A DNA stretch of 64,000 nucleotides from Lethocerus indicus (Eukaryota; Arthropoda; Insecta; Hemiptera; Belostomatidae). Position numbers and translations under genes: made by a program. Positions within the stretch are counted from its first letter, which is position 1; every line of letters begins with the position of its first letter. The stretch lies in the NCBI GenBank assembly GCA_019843655.1, contig JACDQD010000106.1:3534001-3598000 (forward strand), in the 5' to 3' direction. Shown piece by piece: positions 12,340 to 25,900 of the stretch. The notes under the pieces are model-generated. The model saw only the letters and a program-made list of their open reading frames with translations, made no database searches and was not told where the DNA came from.

Positions 12340-14785
12340 TCACTATTGTGGTATAGCGGTATAGTCATATTTGTAGTCATTCCAGAAGAATTTTAAAAGA
12401 AACAACCCTTTTGTAACAATTGCCTGTGATGAGCGATCGTGGTCGATTTTTCTGTATTTATTTTTCCGCGACATTTCGCATCCTGCCGGTATTCGCGCTT
12501 ATTTAAATTCAAATATTCGGACAAACGAAGAAATTCCGTAAGTAGTTGTAAATTATTAATATGTTTGTAAGTAATAATTTAGATCTGTTGTCGAACAGTT
12601 CAAGTAGCAGTTGGTAACCTCGTTTTGTGTCTTGTATAAATGAGTTTTTTGTCCAAGTGAAGTCTCAAGTACCGCACTTGAATTACTGCAGTTGCAAGTT
12701 GGGACCGGTGCAGAGAAACTTGCGGACAAGTATCTCGTTTCTGCGCAAAAGTAACGCGTACATTTTTTGGCTACGAATATCTCTGAGGTGAAAAATTCCA
12801 GCCCTTTATAATCTTGAGCATTCATCTGCTGTACCCACTTCATTTCTTTTGCATATTCCTTCGCGTGCATCCAGCAATTCCTACTCTTGACCAGTATTCC
12901 TTGAATTCTCAGAAAAAAGCACTAAAGCCTCCCCTAATAATCGAGTCAACAAAATCTGAATAACTGCGAGTGCAACTAAAGGCCCTTTTGGTCTCGCCTT
13001 ACTGCACACAGCCCTTAAGCTCACAATCTGCACGACAAATGATTGGTGTTTCAGAATCCCACTGCAAATACCATAACTAGTATAACCGTAAGCTTGTGAA
13101 AAAGATGATTGCATCTCTCTTCACAGACCTGAACAAAACATGCTGTTTGCCATCGATTGCAAATCCTTTTTTAATAGCCAAGGGCGAGGGGGGCGGAGTC
13201 GCTTGGATTGCATTGTAGTTTTGCACTGAACTCAATGTATGGCGAAAAGCCCCTTAACTTGAGCTTCAAAGAAGAAGTCGCTTTGTGATCCAATCGAATC
13301 GGTGGTTCATTATTGCTCGTCATCCTTTCTATCTACCCAATTCACTTCCAATACGCCCTTAGCATGAAGGGCAGACTTCAAAAGTAGGACGGAATACGGT
13401 TTTCTTTGCATTGAATTGAGGACGTATTCTTTGAATGAAAATATGAATTTTAATAATAGTTCACTTTATGGCGTATATTTTATAATTCTTGTGTAATCTC
13501 ACATATAGCATGCATTGATAGGTACGGATAGATTAGTTCAAAATTGCGCCAAATTGGTCAAGTATACAAAACCGTACTATGCTCTTGAACCTATTGTAAA
13601 TCATTAGGTTTTTGAATCGACTTAATCTTGTAACAAATAGTGTTTAGAACCTGGCTTTTGTAATTGACCAATGTGAAATCAAATCTAAGAAACGGAACTA
13701 ATCCTTTGTTTGAGTTTGTCAATATGAGTTTGTAATTTCGAAGACATCGAGAGTTTCTGGATCTCAGGGGATTTCGGTGGTTTACCCGCAGCTTAGAAAC
13801 AGTAACTTTAAATAAATCAGTCCTTGAAATACAAAAGCTTGCACTGTGTTCGCGCTACTATAAATAGCATATATATTCACCGCAGCGGTGCAGAGCGAGG
13901 TCATATCTCCGAATTTTTATTCTATTATAATTATAATTTGTATTCTATTATTTCAGTCAGAAATTAAACATTGCAGTTCGCCTGCAGAACTGGCATTTTT
14001 TTAATTTCAGTATTCTCGTTTTCCAAAACTATTTTCACACTTTCCCTTTGAATTTAATTTTGAAAGAATATTCGTTAGTAGTGGTGACTGTACTGTGGTT
14101 CTTTAAATTAAAATTATCGGTCTCTTCCTTACTATCTGACATTTTATTATTTTACTCATTATTACTTTATTGTGTTTCAGGAAGATACGTTGATAAGCGC
14201 CGGAAAATCGGTCTCACGAGCCATCCCGTTGAAAGGTAAGACTTACTTTATAAACAGGCCTTTAAACCAATGTTAAGTTTAGAATTCGTGTAGGTGGGTT
14301 TTTATACAAATTGCGCGTGTTCCTATTTGTTAAATTTATTTCCGTCAATACAAGATTCCCGAACCTGGACACAATCTGCTTCAATTCGGTTCTGAGAAAG
14401 TTTCGTTTGCCTGCACGCTAAGAAGATTTTATATATTCCACCCGAAAGAAGTTCCGGGCTTTCTAAATCTTTTGTGGCGGAACCTGCAAAAAAAATATTA
14501 CTATTGCGGACACGTTAAATCCGTTTCCCGTTCGTCCAAAGGCGATTTTCCTAAAAGGTTGCGCGACGAGAAGAAACTTGAGATTGCCGACTGAATAAGA
14601 AACCGGCAAAAACTTTTACCTACGGCTACGCTAATACGGTGTCAATATTTTTGTAATAAATATATCGTGTTCATGATGTATGCGATTTCCTTGCTCTATT
14701 CGCTTCTGATGGTCCGCGGTTGCCATTTATTTTTTTCATTGTACTCTGTTTAGCGTTTCCTAGACGTTCACCTAATAAAATACTA
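12340..14785. other. Non-coding stretch, no supported gene
   Basis: Open frames of 60-104 codons on both strands (for example 12556-12870 minus) contain no recognisable domain. No RNA gene or transposon was found. Confidence 0.5.
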
Positions 14786-14790
14786 GGTCG

Positions 14791-14995
14791 GAATACCTGT
14801 TTTGTGGTCTGCGAGCGGTTGGAATAACGTAGATTTCGTGTTCTCCTGTCTCCTGTCGCTTGTTTGTTCTTTTTCGGCTGCTCGTCATCTTCAACTGCAC
14901 AAGCATCCAACGTGCTGAAGTGATGGCGAGCAGACGAAATCGGTCAAGCAGAAGACTAAACCAGCGAGAGAAAACAGCAGAACACGAAATATACG
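14791..14995. repeat. Palindromic pair of long hammerhead-family copies
   Basis: The left arm (14791-14893) is a minus-strand copy that includes the distal segment CCTGTTTTGTGGTCTGCGAG, shared with 17885-17904. The right arm (14910-14995) is a plus-strand copy containing GCTGAAGTGATGGCGAGCAG, then ACGAAATCGGTC, then AAACCAGCGAG. The arms are oriented with the ribozyme-like cores facing the centre. The right copy has a 2-nt insertion inside the CTGAAGA block and the left lacks the ACCGGTCTAGC region. The pair defines a family unit of at least about 100 nt beyond the core. Confidence 0.65.
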
Positions 14996-14999
14996 GTAA

Positions 15000-17880
15000 T
15001 AATTAATTATTTAACATTAAATATTTATCATTTATTATTTATCTGAATGTACCAATATTTGTTTTTTGACGGAATATTAAAACAAGTCTGGTTGGAGCTA
15101 CATGTCACTGCGACAACGACTCCGCTTACCCGCTTTCTGATGGGGCAGTAAAAAAAGGAAAATATGTATCTAAGGGAGTGGAATTGCGCAATGCGGTGCT
15201 TGAATTTCTATGAGCGTAAGAGCAAGTGAGCAGGTGCGGAAGCCCCTACGGTCATTGCATTTCTAGGGGTTTATTCGGTTTAGCGGCCGCACTCAAATCC
15301 TCATCTTGAATTGCACCACTTCAAGTAGAACATCGGCAGAATTGTAATTTGTTAAGTGTTATACTTACTATCTTTGGCACTGGTAACTGTTCGATACTAT
15401 CAAGTAGATACATGGTATTTCGAGAGGAAAAACTAGCCCTTACCGAAAGAATTAGATTAAACGTCTTATTGAGGTTAGTGGCCATAGTATCATTAATTTT
15501 ACAAATTAATGCATTTCGAGAAATTGTTTATAGTTATGTATACCTATGTATTTAAGTAGGTAAAAAAATTCGTATTTCTATCCTTTTTCAAATTTTCTGT
15601 GCAGTAACGCCTTCGTATCAGTTACTCAGATGCATTGCAATTGTAGTAAAATATTTAGCTATAAACGAACAAATTATGCCAATAAATTATAATGGGAACA
15701 TACGTTTTATTAACAGATTTCTTTTCGAGGTCTGCGAGGGATTGGACTATCAATTTTTATTGGACCTTCTGTGTAATAATTTTCATTATAATCGAACATT
15801 TTGCCATCGATAGTCGACTTCTGTTATACTGACGTACTAAAATACGTCAGCACGAGTCAGTACGAGGCAACATGCCGGAACCGCACTGTTACAGCGGTTT
15901 CGACTTTAGACAATTTAATTATGTTTTCGTTCTATTGTCGTTGGTTGAAAATCTCCTGTATATTTTCCCGTTTTAATTGGATCCAGTTATTCACATCCTC
16001 CGCTCTGTTGCCAAGTCTTATGATGTGGTTTTCACGGTTCAACTCCACGCTATTGAGCTGGACGCCTTTCGTGATTGCCCCAGCTCTATCGTCCAGACGA
16101 CCTTATGATTTATTTGGCGCCGTTATTAATTGACGTGGAATTGGAAGGAAAGAACTTATAGGTTTCGGATATAGAGGTCAATTCGGTGCGTCTGAAGGGG
16201 TGTCACGTAGAAAAGGCAATCTGTCGGAAAGGCCTCCCAGCGGTGGGTAGAAGGCAGGCAAGCCGGCAAGAATGACACAATCGGCGACTGTTTGGCCAGA
16301 CGGAAAGAAGACTTTCGACACAATGGGACATGCGACACCTACTTCAAAAGCTTTTAGGTGAAAAGCGCCAAGTCCAAATACACTCTTTTGTCGCCCCCCT
16401 TCCAGGTATGTCTGAGATTTCACACACTCGCGCCCACGCACAAAACCCCACAGCCCGAGAGGCGGCTTATCGTCAGAATTGTCGATCTGGGAAAGTGGTG
16501 AAAATCCGCATCGTGGCTATGCGGGCTGATTTTAAAACACTGAAAAGGATCAGTTATGGACGCATTCTTTTACCCGTCAAATTCACTTCTAACTGAGAGG
16601 CGTTCTTATGAGGACGAATTCTTCGATGCCAACTAATAAAATAGGTAAATTATAGTCAGAACTTCTGAATTTAATACATCACTTCTGGTTTTAATACATA
16701 GTTATAGTGCTGACTGGATGCTTCGATCTAATAATATTATTGCGCCATACACCTGCTGTTCCTTTTGGACTGGCCTAATAGAATAGGTGTTAAAACCTGT
16801 GATTATGTATTATATCATCGCTACCAAAGTCTGAAAGTAAGGAAATATTTCTGAACACAGATGTCGTTTCGCAGAATAATGGTGGGTTTGAGCGCGGATA
16901 TTTGAGGATTACCGCATTATCTTTCGCTGAAAACCATCTTAAATATTTGATTCGGTGGAAATAGGTTGAGCGAAGAATCCTTTGAATTTTCCATTTACAA
17001 CGCATAAAGTATTCTGAGCAAGACCCTTCTCGGGCAGGATGACCCTGAGGTACTGGAGGCAGTATTGAGAGCAAAACTATCACACATGCCAACCAGAAGA
17101 GAGAATAAAATAAAAAGAAACTGACCCTGAACTATACCCGATTTTCTTCTGTTAATGCCTTCGAACTTTTCCAGTGGTGTTCAGAGTTCTAATTATATTG
17201 GCATTGTTGAGTGTAGTTCAGACTGGTAATTTCGGTTCTAATGTTCTAACAGGATCTTATATAACTCCCATTGTACTTACAATTGGTTATATACGTCCGA
17301 TATATATGTGCCTTCATCTGAAAGAATTCGGCAGCATTCTTAGACAAGATCGATGATAAAACAGAGTCCTAGAATTCCATTGTCATGCAAATTACGTAAC
17401 AAAAAGTAATAGTATAAGATATCGAAATAGAAACTGTCCCTGCTGACATTGCTGAATGTGTTATTGAAAGTTTTTTGGTAATTTGACATGGTGGTTGACA
17501 GATAAATAAGGGGCATTTCTGTGGTTTATTTCTTCTTCTTTATTGATTTACAATCCCCCCTTCTATTATTTGCGAGTTGTCCGAGGACAGTTTGTTACTC
17601 AAGATCAGACTATTTTAAAGCGCAAATGGCTCGGGGTAATGAATGAGCTTCAACCGCCTATATGGGACGAAGCCTTTGGTGAAGGGCATGAAGCTTCCGA
17701 TTGATTTTAGAGGCCATCTGATACTGAAACCCAGCTTGGGGTTACCCATCTCTGGTTCCGATCGTTTGGCTTCGCATATACTTGTATCTCTTATGTACAG
17801 CCACGATAGGTCACGCAAAAATATAAATAAATTAGTGTAATTTACGTAATACGTGTAATAACGTAACTGACCTGATTTGA
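15000..17880. other. Non-coding stretch, no supported gene
   Basis: Several overlapping open frames of 60-110 codons lie at 15801-16600 and 16790-17092. They overlap one another on both strands and show no known motif. I see no splice-bounded exon that I would defend. Confidence 0.5.
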
Positions 17881-17882
17881 TA

Positions 17883-17998
17883 TACCTGTTTTGTGGTCTG
17901 CGAGGGGTTGGAATACTGTAGGTTCGTGATGTTTCTGTCTCCTCTCGCTGGTTTGGTCTTTTGCTAGCAAAAGAGACAGAAACATGACGAACCTACAG
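17883..17998. repeat. Fold-back of hammerhead-family copies joined at GCTAGC
   Basis: The left arm 17916-17941 and right arm 17973-17998 are inverted repeats matching at 25 of 26 positions. The centre CTTTTGCTAGCAAAAG (17958-17973) is a perfect palindrome. Read outward from the centre on either strand, each arm begins TAGCAAAAG, exactly the sequence that follows the predicted ribozyme cleavage point. The left copy 17917-17967 is identical over 51 bp to 55163-55213. The right copy has lost about 16 bp (the CCAAACCAGCGAG segment). Confidence 0.85.
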
Positions 17999-18213
17999 TA
18001 ACTGACCTGATTCTATTGCAAAGCCCGGGAAGGGAATGCCCTCAATCGGTACCTTCTCCCACATTAATCTCTCATATTGAACATAATGTTCCTGAAATGA
18101 CGTTTTGATAGGATTACGTTGTCTAACCGGCGTCGCATCAGCCGGTATCGTAGTGCGTTCAGTGTCCTCCTCGATATACTATAGAGGTAAGCACTTGAGA
18201 TCATGGCCGCGCG

Positions 18214-18216
<3 letters not shown>

Positions 18217-18257
<41 letters not shown>
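18217..18257. repeat. (GT)n microsatellite
   Basis: About 20 GT units, with one interruption near the start (GTTTGTGTG). Confidence 0.95.
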
Positions 18258-18258
<1 letters not shown>

Positions 18259-18777
18259 CTGAAGAGATAGCTTTGCGGTTCACAATGGCGGCTCTCTCTT
18301 CGTCACAAGCGATATGGTTAAGCTCTCCGGTTAAAGCCTCGGGGATTTTTGACGCTCGGCTTCATCCCCAAGATCCATTGACTCCTCCGGTATCTTCATC
18401 CTCCATTGTTCTCGGATATAGAACGGGAGGGGGGGCCGAAGGGGCTTCTATTTATATACAGAGTCGATAGGATGGAATAGGGTAGAGAGGGGTTGTTTGA
18501 CGGGGCGAAACTAGGTCACTAGGTAGGGCTGTTATGGCCGAGGCGGTGAAAAACATCCGGTTACTGTTTGATCCTGGATAGCGGCCGCCCATAGTGGAAA
18601 GCAGTCGCCTAGTCCCTCCAACTATATTCCGCTTCCACTCGTAGACTCGGTGCTGGACCAGTCGGGGGGAATTCGGGTTATCGACATAGAGCTCTAGCAT
18701 TCAAGCAGTGAAATATATACTACGAGTGTTTGGAATATTTTTTGGACCGTCGAGACGTTAACAGCGCAGACGGTATC

Positions 18778-18825
18778 GTTGAGGATGGCGGGAAACTGAC
18801 CCCGGCACAGAACCATCGAGTGAAT
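18778..18825 (+). repeat. Possible decayed hammerhead-like copy
   Basis: Contains GTTGAGGATGGCGGG, then CTGACCCCGGC, then AGAACCATCGAG, in the same order as consensus blocks CTGAAGATGGCGAG, CCGAAACCGG and AGACCAAACCAGCGAG. Identity is low, so this is a weak assignment. Confidence 0.3.
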
Positions 18826-19204
18826 CGAGTCCAAGGATATAGACTGATGGCAGTGAGTGGAATGTCGGTTGCCGACGAAGGAACCTGTCAACACTCTCAC
18901 TGCAAATATGAAAATATATTTGGAAAAGGGGAAATTTGTGAAAGATATTTCTTGCACCAATTGCGTAACTAGACAAAAAGTTAAGCTGTAGGGTATAATT
19001 CTACCACATTCCACTACCGATTCGTCTGGTAATTACAACCAATTGAATATTTCCACACTCACTTCCAAGTATGTTATATGTAGTGAAAATTCCAGTCAAA
19101 AGTTTGTGAAGGAAGTTTTGTGGTTATTACTCATCTGTCATATTTTATGTTTTATGTGTTTTACGGGAATCAGAAGGTCAAAGGAGGTTTTAAATATTAT
19201 TTAT

Positions 19205-19211
<7 letters not shown>

Positions 19212-19282
<71 letters not shown>
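19212..19282. repeat. (AT)n followed by (ATAG)n microsatellite
   Basis: About 25 AT units run directly into five or six ATAG tetranucleotide units at 19261-19282. The compound structure is typical of slippage-derived repeats. Confidence 0.95.
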
Positions 19283-19283
<1 letters not shown>

Positions 19284-21625
19284 TGTGAAGACCCTCATAA
19301 CTTTCTGGACCGAGTTATGTAATATTGACGGGCTTTAAAGTGCCTTTTGAACGAATTCAAACGCCCCAGATAGTATTTAGAATTTGATGTCTTAAACGTG
19401 TGGACCTTACACCGATAGGACATTACTGGCGTGCATGCGGTGAGCGCCAAAAGTGAACTTAAGCGTGGTGTTATAGGGGTTCTGAATCGGGCACACTTGA
19501 ACTTCACCGCCCATTCAGGGTTTGCCGGCTAAAAGCCCACTTGGCTGTAAATCCTGCAGTTACTGTCCGATCATTGCGTCTCGGATAAGTCCGAAGAAAT
19601 TATCGGGTGATAACTTACCAAGGTCCTGATGCTGCGCCATTACAAGTTCGCAGATATACTAAACCCGCCTAGTCTTGTCAAAGTCTCTCAGGGAGTAGAC
19701 AAAACCAATCATAGACTACGCGAAATCGGACACCAGGAAATTAAGATGGTTAATGTATTGTCTTTAAGCAAAAAGCAAAACGGTTATGTATTTTATTAAA
19801 ACAAATACTTATATAAATTTCGTCTGAAACACTGTGGGAATACCTGTATTAGCGGAAATCAGAAATGGGGGCGTGAAATTAGAATTTGCCAGCGGGGCGC
19901 AAAATACCGTCGCTACGTGCATATGTGAAAGGAATTTTCTTCCTACTGGCTGACGTCATAAACTAGAAAAACCTCTCGGAAATTCGAGCGCCCTAAACGA
20001 TTTCAAAAGTGGAAAATCCCTTGATCCTAGACGTAAATCGGAATGGATCTTGGCTGAAAAAGGCCGCCAAAAGTACTGAGTATTCTTCAGCCACATTCCT
20101 CTCAATTTTCTTCATCCTCCTCTCTCATCTTATCAGAGAAAATACCTTATATTCCTCGTAAGAAGCAGAAACTCCATTTTTCTTATCGAGACTTCAGCTA
20201 TTTGGCATTTCTTCGCCCATATTGTTATTATTTTATCGATTCCCTATCACGGAGCGATCTTCCACTTGATCAATCACATATAGCCATGTTTGTACGAACT
20301 TTATACGAACGATTTCCTTAGCCATTTTCGAAGATCCAGTATTCGCGCCGAGCTAAAAAATTAATAAAAACGTGCAAACAGTCGTCAGACATGAAAACCC
20401 TTGCGTTTGAAAATTCCCTGAATGTTGTTTTGGGATATGGAATTGTGTTAGCTTGCGCATACCGCTTTACAATTTCCGGTTTTCCAGGAGCCGATAATAC
20501 GATCGGATCCGCAGCCGTTTCTGCTCGAAACCGGATTCGATGCCGCGAATTTGGTTAATTCGCCGGTTTGGTTTGCCGACAAAGTAAAACAATTCCAGTA
20601 TTTATTTTCCAAATCAAAAGTCATATGCAGCGCATTGTCAGAATGCGTCATCATGAAATTGACAGTACCAATTATAAATAGAAATTTCAGTTCATTGAAC
20701 ACTGAATAATTGGAATTGTTTTATATAGAAGTTGCATAAGCCGAGGTTCTGGATGTATCCAATATATTCAAAACTAAAATTATCGAGAAGTATTACATTG
20801 ATTTCAGGGGCGATCGGTCGAATCTGATTTAAGTGTAGACGAGAAAAAGCTGAAGTTTTGTTGCTTTCTTTCTAAATCTCAATTAAAATATTCATAACAG
20901 AAATGCATAGTGTTGAGCAACACTCCGAGACCAAAAATGGCACGAGTTATGATATTCCAAAACTTCCTTGACACGATATTCGTATTTGTCCCACTGTTTT
21001 CGGAATGCTGATTTATTGGTATTTTTTAGAAAACAATTTTTAGAACGATTTTTGTAACCAGAATTTCGGCCACGGCAGTTCTGTCCCATTAGCTCGAATT
21101 CGGGGCCATTTATTTAGCATGAAAAACTAATCAGAAGACGGCCGTTAGTCCCTCCCACCACTTCCATCGCCGCTACTAATTGAACAGTATTTTACGCATT
21201 AGTCGTTGCCGAAACTTTCCATTAATGAATTGCAATTAGGGCAAAGTGGATTTTACTGTATAGGTGTTCTTCGGTCGTTAGGCCTCCCGGTTTCTTATCT
21301 CTAGATGTTGGCTGTTTTTATAAGATTTTGATTCATTTTCTGGGCTAACAGTTTCCTAATGGGACAATTTGCCCGAATCAACGTGTTTTGATTATACGAC
21401 GCCGTCCGTAAATGGTTGACGATCGCTATAGTATATGTGCGAGGTTTCTCCCGCCTGCGGCGGAAGGGGTTAGTTCGGAAACGAGGCAAAGAAGAATCCC
21501 TATCGAAGATTTGCGAGGAGGAAGCAAGGGAAAAAATATTTAACTTTATATAATATTCAACTCCTAGAAGAAAACCTCAAGTGATGAAGATACCCTGCGG
21601 ACTACTACAGTTCGAGTTGATTTTG
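19283..21625. other. Non-coding stretch, no supported gene
   Basis: Short open frames only (60-84 codons), on both strands, with no recognisable domain. Confidence 0.5.
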
Positions 21626-21630
21626 GCTTG

Positions 21631-21664
21631 TGACTCATTTCGGGTTTTCGCCGTCTTCAGTAGT
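21631..21664 (-). repeat. Hammerhead-like core, partly decayed
   Basis: The minus strand reads ACTACTGAAGACGGCGAAA, then CCCGAAATGAGTC. CTGAAGA is intact, the GGC/CCC stem II is weakened and GAAA is kept. The ACCGGTC block has become ATGAGTC, and the outer stem partner is lost. A further inverted stretch CTACTACAG is found at 21602-21610, about 50 bp from the core. Confidence 0.5.
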
Positions 21665-22947
21665 AAAAAGGCGGTAATTTCCTTCACTCACACTGCTGTC
21701 CAACATTAGCGAATACATTTAATTTTTGCTGGCGTCGGAGTTTGTTTTGTTTTCAAACTAAAATGTCGTAAAAATAGATAACCGCGTCTCGTATTCCTTG
21801 CCGGTTGTCCCCTGGACATATCTTAAGGCCTGGCTATACTATTCAAATGCGGACATTATTCCTTATGCGGTGGAACAATGGTGGAGCGCGTGCATATATC
21901 GGATAGTATGGCGGAGTATGGCTGGAGTGAGTCGTGATTCAGCCAGTGATAGAGAGCCGGGACTGCGTCATGAGTCAGATGAGGCGGTCTGCGTGACCCG
22001 CATTCCCTATACGCCTCACTCCTTTTTCTCCTACATTCATGCTGAGAATGATCAACACTTTGTGCGTACCCACTTATCGCTGAGTCCGGCTCTTTTGGTC
22101 GTGCATAAATTCGCTCGAATCAGCCGTACGATTTTCCAGTCGAAACGCTCTCCCTATTTACTGTTAAAGACTAAATTGTTTACTAGGGTTCCAATCTGTA
22201 ACATGTATATCACCGCTCTTGCCTTGATCACATATAAATAATTAGTATATAATTTACTAACGTTTACCATTCAAAAGCGATAACTAAAGGCGTGAAATAC
22301 TGCTTTTTTTAATTAGAGCTCTATCATTAGTTTTGATAGGCACATGACGCATTTCGGTTGTCGAATGCCCAAATATAATTAGTGCGGAGCCTGATTTTGA
22401 AAACTTAAATCAGATTTTATTTTTTGCTGTTGATACAATTTTGTTTCACAGGTAAGTGAGAGGCATATTCCGCGGAACGTCAAGTGAAAATTGTTTGCCT
22501 TAAAATTAGATATTTAAGCAAAACGAAACCACCCGGTGGTTTTTTAATGACGGTCTGAGGGGCGAGGGGTGCACTTAGGGGCTGTTTAATACTGGAGCCG
22601 GCTTCCAGTCGAACGGCAATCGACCGAAAAGCGGGCTCGAATTATTCACGAAATGGACCCCCGGAGTAGGGGGCGGTTTACCCTCCTGGCTCCATGTATA
22701 ACCGTTATTATTTCTTCCCAACATCGCCTTTCCATTAGTACCACAAAGGGGAAGTTTTTGTTCGCGAGCCGGGCCCCGATCCTCATTCTTCTTTTGTTAT
22801 CCTTCTTGCTCCCGGAAAAGGTTAATTGGAATATTACATATGGAATTTAATTATCTTCGCCCGCTTTAATCATACCGCGAAAATGTATTTATCTATTGGA
22901 TCTGAAAACCCGTCTCCTCCAAGATGAGGTGTCTTGAAATGGTGTCT

Positions 22948-22981
22948 CACTCACGAGGGCGAGAAACCCGAACCGGTCTAC
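22948..22981 (+). repeat. Probable hammerhead-like copy
   Basis: GGGCGAG, AAACCCGAA and CCGGTCTAC align without gaps to the second half of the family core at about 19 of 24 positions. The first block is CTCACGA instead of CTGAAGA, so the catalytic core is broken. Confidence 0.4.
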
Positions 22982-25900
22982 ACAGGGACAAAAGATAGAT
23001 ACCGCAATAGTAATATAGCTTTTTGGGAATCGGGCAAGAGTAATACCGTTCCAAACCCGAACGATTCTGAGTCGTCCGGAAAAAGAGGTTAAGGGTCGAT
23101 AATCGGCGAAAATAGACCGCGATTTTCTCTTCGGTTTTGGCCTTCGATTTATCTCCGCTTATCGACTTTCTCCGGTTCGTAATCGCAATTACGACCGTGT
23201 GTGAACGCCTGCGGCCGAACATGGAGATAACGATCGGATATTTAGTTATGTAATAAATATAGTTTGCTAGCGGTGGCGGCTTGTTACGACGAGTTGCGCA
23301 ACTCGGCCGGGCTCCAGGAGCCGCCAGCCCCGGGCCCTCCTCCAATGTCCAATTGACCGTGTAGTGAACTCGGTGAGTTTTTTCATGCACACCGTCTGTA
23401 ACTCCATTAGCCCCGTGTATCCCTCCGAAAGGGTGAATGTTTTCACATTAAAACGTTCCCAGAGTAGTTAAAAGTGGATTACGCACTTGGGACGCACGTC
23501 CCTTGTCCACATATCATTGTCACTTGTATTGGGTAGATGCTAAGCGAGAGATGAATATTTCTTTCATTGTGGAATAGACAAATTGTATGTTTCCGTATAG
23601 ATCGGTTTTCCGCTTCTTAGTAATAACAAATTGGATATTTCAGTGACAATATAATTGGCCTAAATTAGGAAATATCCGTACCCGAATGATAATGGTTTGA
23701 GGCGAATAAGTTTCAAAAAAGCGATCATGCATCCATATCGATGCAGTATTTTTATATTAAATTATACAAACTTCGTGTAACGAATAACTTGTTAAAGTTA
23801 AGATATTCTACTAGTCCTGTTTCCGCGGTAAAAGTTACAGCAACGAACCCTCATCTTCTTACCCACGCACGTTTAACGTATGCATGGTTTCGAGTATTAT
23901 ATCTACTCCTCAGGCCCCATCCTAATGAGATTCCCGTGCAAATAAAATACCCGTCCCCCTATGTAATAATCCCCGATTTTCGTGTAATTCAGGTTTTAAG
24001 TAGGGTGAAAGTCGAGAAGGGAATTTTCGCCTCTTGTAACGCCGAGCGAACCGGAAAAAGCGCGTTGTCTGGACACTGGGACGGGCTTTGCGCTTATTAA
24101 ACCCCGGCGGAGCTTCAAAAACCGCTCGGCTAACCGCCGGAAAAAAGGGAAATTTTTTGCCCGGCTACACGCCGTCCAGTGTTGGAGCATTTCCCGGGGC
24201 GAAAATCCGGCCGGCTGAAATGTGAATTCGGACCGGAATTGATTTATACGTCTGGCGACACTGTCAACCATCGGATTAACGTTTTGCGAACTTTTTGTCG
24301 ATCGGGGAACGAGCTGATCCCGGGATTTGCGCGTGGACCACCACGCAGACGCCGAATATATGAGACTGGAAAACGCTGGAAAATATGGCGTTATAATTCG
24401 AACATCCGAATACCACTTGACTGAGTTGTTGGGACATAAAACCAAATGTATTTTTTAATTCACTTAAATGAGCAATTTGAACAAGTAATCTTATATGGTT
24501 GATATATCTTACGGTGGCTGAATAAACTAGTCCTGCTTTATTTATTTATGCTTAACTTTATTTATTTTTAACAAATAATGTATTGTTAATAAATTCTGGT
24601 TCAATAGTTTACATTTTCATTGCCATCGCCTCCTCATGATTTACTTCTCTTTCTTCCTTCAATTCGTTCTTCTTTATCAGTTTTTTGTTCTTACCTGTCT
24701 TCGTTCTTTTTCAACTAATCTATTCATCTCGTCCAGTAGCCTCGATATTTAAAATGTTTTAACATTTTTGATGTTAAAATGATTGAGTTTATCGGTTTGG
24801 TCCACTAATGAGAATCTCACCTATGGTTATCGTAATGACCGTACAATGAAGTGTTAATGAACAAAAATACTATTGTCAATAGTACTAACAGCTCCGAATT
24901 CTTAGTTTAATAAATTACCGTCTCCTACGGGATATTGCGTTTTGAGTTGATCGACCTCATTTTTTTTATTCTATCGCTTCACGAAACGCTGTTCAAAGGT
25001 GGCCCTCTGTCTATAAATAAATGTCAATCCGAGAGATGCTAATCCGTGGATTGTGTCAGGTCGTTTGTCCCACCCGTCACTTCGTAAGCTTTACAAGATG
25101 CCCGGTATTTAAAGTGCTTTGTTGCGCTTAACAAAGAGAATATTGTTGTTGGCCGCGAAGTCTGTACTAAAAAAATATTTACACACGTATAAATAAATGT
25201 TTCTCCCCCGAATTTCCTACTGTCGCTAATAAAGAATAATAAAGTTATAACAAATAAACAAATATCGGACTAAAATGGGGTTGAAAATGAGGCTCATTTT
25301 TCATCCAATTCAGCTTATGAATATTCATGAATGCTCAATTAAGTCGGCCATTAAATAGTATACAAGAAGCGTGTAACAACGGTAATAACAAGACTATTTA
25401 TCTCATATTTCCATCCTATTTCGGTTGGAATATCTTTATTGATTTATTAACACAAATTCTGAACGTGAAACTCTAGGCAAACCACTGAAGAAGAGAAACC
25501 ACTGATTGAATTTGACCGAAGTGTTACGAAATTTTAAATTCCTTTTTACTTCTCAATAAGTACGCGAAACCCAGTTTAAAAACTATTATTGCAACTATAG
25601 CATATTAATAATCTTCTTCCTTTCAGTTAGTTCATGTTATAAAACAAGTAATTGTTTATCGGGGTACTCGTATGAGTAACTAGAATCTGGCATTTCGCAG
25701 TTTTGAGTTATATAACCGCTATTAAATGACGGATATTTACATCATTCATTTAACGATAACGAACCGGAAAATGGTCAGGCTTGCCGTATCGTTTTATGCC
25801 CCAGTTATTAAACCGAGGCCCCGCTTTATTTATGGGGAGATAAAAAAAAGATTTTAAAATGTCATAATCGCTCCCTCTATTTTCTGTCTCAACTGGTCGG

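Larger units (their letters stand above)
18000..19205. other. Non-coding stretch with GT microsatellite and weak repeat
   Basis: Open frames at 18105-18470 and around 18700-19010 overlap on both strands; one is extended by the GT tract. No known protein family was seen. A weak hammerhead-family resemblance at 18778-18825 is listed separately. Confidence 0.5.

Noticed and set aside
22947..24445. Two minus-strand frames of 147-149 codons
   Set aside because: No recognisable motif, partly GC-rich sequence, overlapping open frames on the other strand and no splice logic.
25480..25505. CACTGAAGAAGAGAAACCAC, superficially hammerhead-like
   Set aside because: Has CTGAAGA and GAAACC but no stem II between them and no flanking stem I.
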